Below, piece by piece: positions 60,948 through 64,000 of a stretch of DNA of 64,000 nt. The position numbers and the translations under genes are program-made. The notes beneath the pieces are model-generated. The model was not told the origin of the DNA. It saw only the letters and a program-made list of their open reading frames with translations, and did no database searches. How positions within the stretch are numbered: position 1 is the first letter of the stretch; every line of letters begins with the position of its first letter. The DNA comes from Leadbetterella sp964563435 (GTDB lineage Bacteria > Bacteroidota > Bacteroidia > Cytophagales > Spirosomataceae), in NCBI GenBank assembly GCA_964563435.1, contig CAZLXI010000022.1, positions 1-64,000 on the forward strand. Reading direction: 5' to 3'.

Positions 60948-61648
60948 ATCATCTTTAGGCTTCCCTTATTGATCACGTCATGGCCCGGCCCTTCTTCCGG
61001 CCTTCGGTTCCCTTTTTCATCTACCCTATAACGGATAGGCGATAACACTCCTGCAGGCTCAAACCCCAGTACCTCGTATGCAGAACCGGAATACCAGTCG
61101 AGGTCTACATAGGTCATGATGGAGTCCGGATCTTTCTCACGGATAAAATGCTGTAAAAGCCGGGAAAAACCACCCTGCACATGAAAATTGCACCGTACGG
61201 CAAAACGGATCAGTTCATACGACCTCGTGCCGTCGCGAAATGACCGCGGACCGGAGAATGTCATTACGGCCATCAGCAGACCGTTGCCCGGCAGATCGCT
61301 ACCCGGTAGATCGCTACCCGGTAGCTTCTCTTTCAGTACCCTGAAATATCTCTGAGGGAGAAACAGGCCGTATTTTATTTTCGATACCGTAGTGCCCTGG
61401 AGGTGGTTCTTTTCCAGGAATTGATCCGCCACAGGCCGGGATATCCGCTGCATATTGCATAAGCGGCCGGGTATTCTTTCCAGCAGGCCCAGCTTAGACA
61501 TCACCCGGGAGCGTACGATCTCCTGCCGGAACTGCCACTGGTCTTCCCATACAACGATCTTACCTGCTGGTGGCACGTCGCCTTTCCGGCAATATGCAAA
61601 CCTTCCTTCCGTTTCGAATGGGATGATCCACTCCTGAAAACTTATCAA
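60929..61648 (-). CDS. GNAT-like acyltransferase-type protein of a phage-associated family
   Basis: The 239-residue soluble protein resembles a family often seen in phages and islands: RPVADQFLEKNHLQGTTVSKIKYGLFLP, RSYELIRFAVRCNFHVQGGFSRLLQHFI and IMTYVDLDWYSGSAYEVLGFEPAG. The fold is probably GNAT-like, but no substrate is known and the acetyl-CoA loop is not obvious. Between FLP...FRVLKEK and LLMAVMTFSG three LPG-type pentapeptides are inserted by tandem 15-bp units. It overlaps miaA by 19 bp, so the two are co-transcribed. Confidence 0.6.
   Translation of the reverse strand: MISFQEWIIPFETEGRFAYCRKGDVPPAGKIVVWEDQWQFRQEIVRSRVMSKLGLLERIPGRLCNMQRISRPVADQFLEKNHLQGTTVSKIKYGLFLPQRYFRVLKEKLPGSDLPGSDLPGNGLLMAVMTFSGPRSFRDGTRSYELIRFAVRCNFHVQGGFSRLLQHFIREKDPDSIMTYVDLDWYSGSAYEVLGFEPAGVLSPIRYRVDEKGNRRPEEGPGHDVINKGSLKMIWKKKS
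61281..61325. repeat. Three tandem 15-bp units inside the GNAT-like gene
   Basis: Units 61281-61295, 61296-61310 and 61311-61325 are variants of TCGCTACCCGGTAGA. The last two differ only in their final base. On the coding strand they give LPGSD, LPGSD and LPGNG. Each unit contains a near-palindrome (CTACCCGGTAG). Confidence 0.75.
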
Positions 61649-61729
61649 CCCTTACTTTTTAAATGTTCCGCATAATTTTTTTTAAAACTATACGTTAGAA
61701 ACCAAAAAACGAAGATAATTTGCATATAT

Positions 61730-61888
61730 GAGCATGCTTAAAATTTATCCTTTGGTTCTATTTTACAAATTTTTGCCTGCAATTTCGTTGAATTTTTCGA
61801 GATAGCGCCCTGCTATCTCTGCAAAATTCGCCTCATTGAAGACAAAAATTTGTAAAATATTCCTCAAAAACAAAATTCAATCATGCTC
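61730..61888. repeat. Large hairpin element with 76-base arms
   Basis: Arms 61730-61805 and 61813-61888 have equal length and pair at most positions (outer GAGCATG, middle ATTTTACAAATTTTTG and tip GAGATAG are exact), with a 7-base loop CGCCCTG. No reading frame of note is inside. It occupies most of the 272-bp gap between the GNAT-like gene and 61921. It has the form of a MITE-like or structured-RNA element. Confidence 0.75.
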
Positions 61889-61920
61889 TGAAAATACTTT
61901 CCTTTTTTAAATGTAAAATC

Positions 61921-62547
61921 ATGAGAACCGCCTTAATTGCCGTTTTTTTACTCCTTTCACTGACCACTTTTGCTCAATCTGACCATCTGAAATACCGGAA
62001 GATTGAGGCAGACGAATATTACCAGGCCGGCCGGTACTGGGACGCCTTCTTTTTATACCGGAATCTTGCCAAAAGTCCTGATTTTCAAGGTGATTATACT
62101 ATCGAAAGCCAGATCAAGAACAGCTCCAGGGCCATGTTTCACTGGAAAAAGACCGAAGACTACAGGGCTTTCCAGCAATATGAAACGGCTAAAACCCACA
62201 TGAAAGAGCTGCTGGTGCTCAACCCCTACGACCCCAACCGGGGCCTTCTACCCATTCTTACACTGGAGCTGGCCAACCAGATGAAACGCCGGGCGGTGGC
62301 CAGCCGTACCGAAGAAGGCGCTGCCGACTACCTCGGCAAGGCGCTGGGTTACTATAACCTGGCCCTGGAGGAAGGTTTGAAAGATGAAATGGTGTTTTCA
62401 TTCATCCGGCAGGTGGAAAACGCGTTGGAGAAAAACCCCTACGGATCGAAGATCCGGCAGCCGACTACTTACGATATTAACTACCAGAAAGATAAAGCCG
62501 AAAAGGCCCGTACCATCGAGATCCTCAATCAGCAGAATAACCAGTGA
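61921..62547 (+). CDS. Exported helical (TPR-like) hypothetical protein
   Basis: The 208-residue protein has a signal peptide (MRTALIAVFLLLSLTTFAQ) and an all-helical body with TPR-like spacing (ADEYYQAGRYWDAFFLYRNLAKSPDF; ALGYYNLALEEGLKDEM). It should be periplasmic. Family not recognised. A long hairpin repeat starts right after its stop. Confidence 0.7.
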   Translation: MRTALIAVFLLLSLTTFAQSDHLKYRKIEADEYYQAGRYWDAFFLYRNLAKSPDFQGDYTIESQIKNSSRAMFHWKKTEDYRAFQQYETAKTHMKELLVLNPYDPNRGLLPILTLELANQMKRRAVASRTEEGAADYLGKALGYYNLALEEGLKDEMVFSFIRQVENALEKNPYGSKIRQPTTYDINYQKDKAEKARTIEILNQQNNQ

Positions 62548-62552
62548 GTTAA

Positions 62553-62764
62553 TGGTTAATGCTGAATGGTTAATGCTGAATGATGGTTAATGGTTAATGC
62601 TGAATGGTTAATGCTGAATGGTTAATGAGGGTGACACCTGACGGGAGTATTTTGAACCGGTGATTTTACTCAATTCCACATTAACAATTCAGCATTAACA
62701 ATTCAACATTAACAATTCAACATTAACCATTCAGCATTAACAATTAACCATTCACAATTAACCA
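62553..62764. repeat. Tandem-word hairpin (TTAATGCTGAATGG / CCATTCAGCATTAA)
   Basis: From 62553 to 62627 the words GGTTAATGCTGAAT repeat in tandem. From 62679 to 62764 the complementary words (CAGCATTAACAATT, ACCATTCA) repeat. The two blocks can fold into a stem of about 75 bases around a 50-base loop. It begins 6 bp after the stop at 62547 and ends at the -7 box of the next gene. Confidence 0.8.
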
Positions 62765-62765
62765 T

Positions 62766-62773
62766 TATCTTTG
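62766..62773 (+). promoter_or_regulatory. -7 box for the gene at 62802
   Basis: TATCTTTG fits TAnnTTTG, 28 bp before the ATG. The -33 position falls inside the hairpin's right arm and has no TTG. Confidence 0.55.
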
Positions 62774-62801
62774 TGGCTCTAATCAATTAAGGCTTTTTTA
62801 C

Positions 62802-63314
62802 ATGGAAATTCTGGGAATAGGCTCAAGAGTAAAACATCAGGAACACGGCCAGGGAGTGGTCATCAGCGTAAGATCTGAAGGATACGAGATCACCTTTATG
62901 GAAAGCGGCACAAGACGGGTGAAAATTGACGCTGACCTGGAAATTATAGAAAGCGTTCCCCTGAGTAAAGACCTGATCAGCCTTTCCGATGTGGAAAGAA
63001 CCCTTAGCAAAGTATTGCAAAAGTGGATGGACGCCACGGAGATTGTGCCTATCGGTGAAAAATGGACGGGTGGAAGGATGATCCTCGAACCTGGAAAGCC
63101 CGGGCTGGCCCCCAAAGAAATTCCGATAGAGTCTTTCTTTCACAAAATAGTAATGATGCGCGACAAGCTGCGTGTACTCGAACAAAAAGTGAATGCTTCG
63201 GAGCTAAGTGATGAGGCAAAAGTAGATATTCAGCAATACATTTCGAGGTGTTACGGTAGCATGACCACCTTCAACATCCTGTTTAAAAACGCAGAGCAAC
63301 AGTTCAAAAGTTAA
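62802..63314 (+). CDS. Conserved hypothetical protein with SH3/Tudor-like N terminus
   Basis: The first 45 residues (IGSRVKHQEHGQGVVISVRSEGYEITFMESGTRRVKID) look like the small beta-barrel found in CarD and at the end of UvrD-type helicases, which binds proteins or RNA polymerase. A helical region follows (about 60-168). It is soluble, 170 residues. I do not know a characterised member with this exact layout. A nucleic-acid-related role is inference. Confidence 0.6.
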   Translation: MEILGIGSRVKHQEHGQGVVISVRSEGYEITFMESGTRRVKIDADLEIIESVPLSKDLISLSDVERTLSKVLQKWMDATEIVPIGEKWTGGRMILEPGKPGLAPKEIPIESFFHKIVMMRDKLRVLEQKVNASELSDEAKVDIQQYISRCYGSMTTFNILFKNAEQQFKS

Positions 63315-63426
63315 GGCATTCCCGATATCGTCATAGGCTGGCCCACGTCACCTGTTGTTTAAAAATACAGACAACCGATTAGAAGTTAAAGCTGTTGCCC
63401 TGTTCAGGCAGTTTCCTTACAAACAC

Positions 63427-64000
63427 TCACAGCACCGCTTTCCCTATCGGCGCAGGTTCTATGCCCAATAGTTTTGCGGCAGCCAGGTGTTGTTGCCGGT
63501 AAAGGGCCGTGTCGTCCAGAAGCGACTTCCCGTAAGAAGGGATCATTTCTCCCAGTCGGGGTTGCCAGGCCTCCAGCTTTTCAGGGAAGCACTGTTTCAA
63601 TACCTCCAGCATAATGGCCACCACTGTAGACGCGCCCGGAGAGGCACCCAGCAGGGCGGCAATGCTGCCATCGGCTGCACTCACGATCTCCGTTCCGAAT
63701 TCCAGAACCCCACCCTCTTTTTTATCTTTTTTGATCACCTGCACGCGCTGTCCGGCTTTCTCCAGCTCCCAGTCTTCCGACCGTGCATTAGGCAAATATT
63801 CCTTCAGGGCCTCCACCTTTTCTCCCTGCGACTGGCTCACCTGGTTGATCAGGTATTTGGTGAGATCCATATTGTCCCAGCCTACACGGATCATCGGCAG
63901 AATATTATGGGTATTGATAGAGCCCGGCAGGTCAAGCAGCGATCCGTTTTTTAAAAAGCGGGTGGAAAAACCGGCATAGGGTCCGAAAAGCAGCGCCCTA
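63427..64000 (-). CDS. mqo: Malate:quinone oxidoreductase, C-terminal part
   Basis: The frame runs off the right edge; 190 C-terminal residues are visible. FGPYAGFSTRFLKNGSLLDL, LGASPGASTVVAIMLEVL and the end SLLDDTALYRQQHLAAAKLLG are typical of Mqo. This membrane-associated flavoprotein oxidises malate to oxaloacetate and passes electrons to menaquinone. Nothing abnormal is seen in the visible part. Confidence 0.93.
   Translation of the reverse strand, partial: RALLFGPYAGFSTRFLKNGSLLDLPGSINTHNILPMIRVGWDNMDLTKYLINQVSQSQGEKVEALKEYLPNARSEDWELEKAGQRVQVIKKDKKEGGVLEFGTEIVSAADGSIAALLGASPGASTVVAIMLEVLKQCFPEKLEAWQPRLGEMIPSYGKSLLDDTALYRQQHLAAAKLLGIEPAPIGKAVL

Noticed and set aside
62553..62764. Tandem repeats considered as a CRISPR array
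   Set aside because: Units are short, contiguous, imperfect and mirrored as a hairpin; no spacers and no cas gene.

Overview
The window is a piece of a Bacteroidota chromosome, probably Flavobacteriia or a close class. The signs are a TonB-dependent receptor paired with a DUF4249 lipoprotein, the TAnnTTTG type of -7 promoter box, the lack of Shine-Dalgarno sequences, DUF2490, DUF72, GH78 and GH3 proteins, a TPR-type sensor kinase with a LuxR-type regulator, and an OmpA/PD40 protein. I saw no rRNA, tRNA, CRISPR array or complete insertion sequence. Genus cannot be fixed from the sequence alone.

Layout. 1-1055: a minus-strand metal-type operon (MerC-like protein, His-rich lipoprotein, partial gene) behind a 39-bp palindrome. 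1088-6479: Crp/Fnr regulator, TonB receptor and DUF4249 lipoprotein, TPR lipoprotein, small acidic protein. 6587-14846: SerB-SerA fusion, membrane-anchored glutathione peroxidase, MenA, DinB, serine hydrolase, TauE/SafE, Tex. 15024-21691: a frameshifted lipoprotein gene, HI0933 flavoprotein, a tyrosine recombinase with altered catalytic residues, DUF72, pirin, and an overlapping VTC/DUF4956/DUF2490 set. 21967-28501: CoA-transferase, feoAB with a 40-residue Cys-rich peptide, GH3 glucosidase. 28818-37659: GdhA, QueG, a glycosyltransferase-like protein, exported SOD, RecR, ClpS, then a symporter/SUMF1/Gfo-Idh-MocA set. 37776-43160: a two-component system around an APH-like kinase and a HopA1-family protein, followed by a LytTR protein. 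43396-48677: small proteins, HD, YitT, GH78. 48872-56370: an AT-rich accessory island. 56411-64000: HemJ, OmpA-like protein, TrxB, MiaA, a GNAT-like protein, conserved unknowns and the end of Mqo.

Two things stand out. First, four 22-bp palindromes share the pattern AAATAC-N10-GTATTT (last base T or G). Each is followed after exactly 20 bases by a -7-like box. They lie before the LuxR regulator, the LytTR protein and (two copies) the first gene of the AT-rich island, which suggests one regulon linking these loci. Second, the APH-like kinase and the HopA1-family protein overlap in one operon. This is the enzyme pairing known from class V lanthipeptide dehydration, but I could find no precursor peptide or cyclase.

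The intergenic space is full of long hairpins built from short repeated words, each with its own sequence. They mostly start at or just after a stop codon. Related 15-bp modules have also entered coding sequence in frame, in miaA and its neighbour. Function calls rest on motif recognition from memory; no database search was run.
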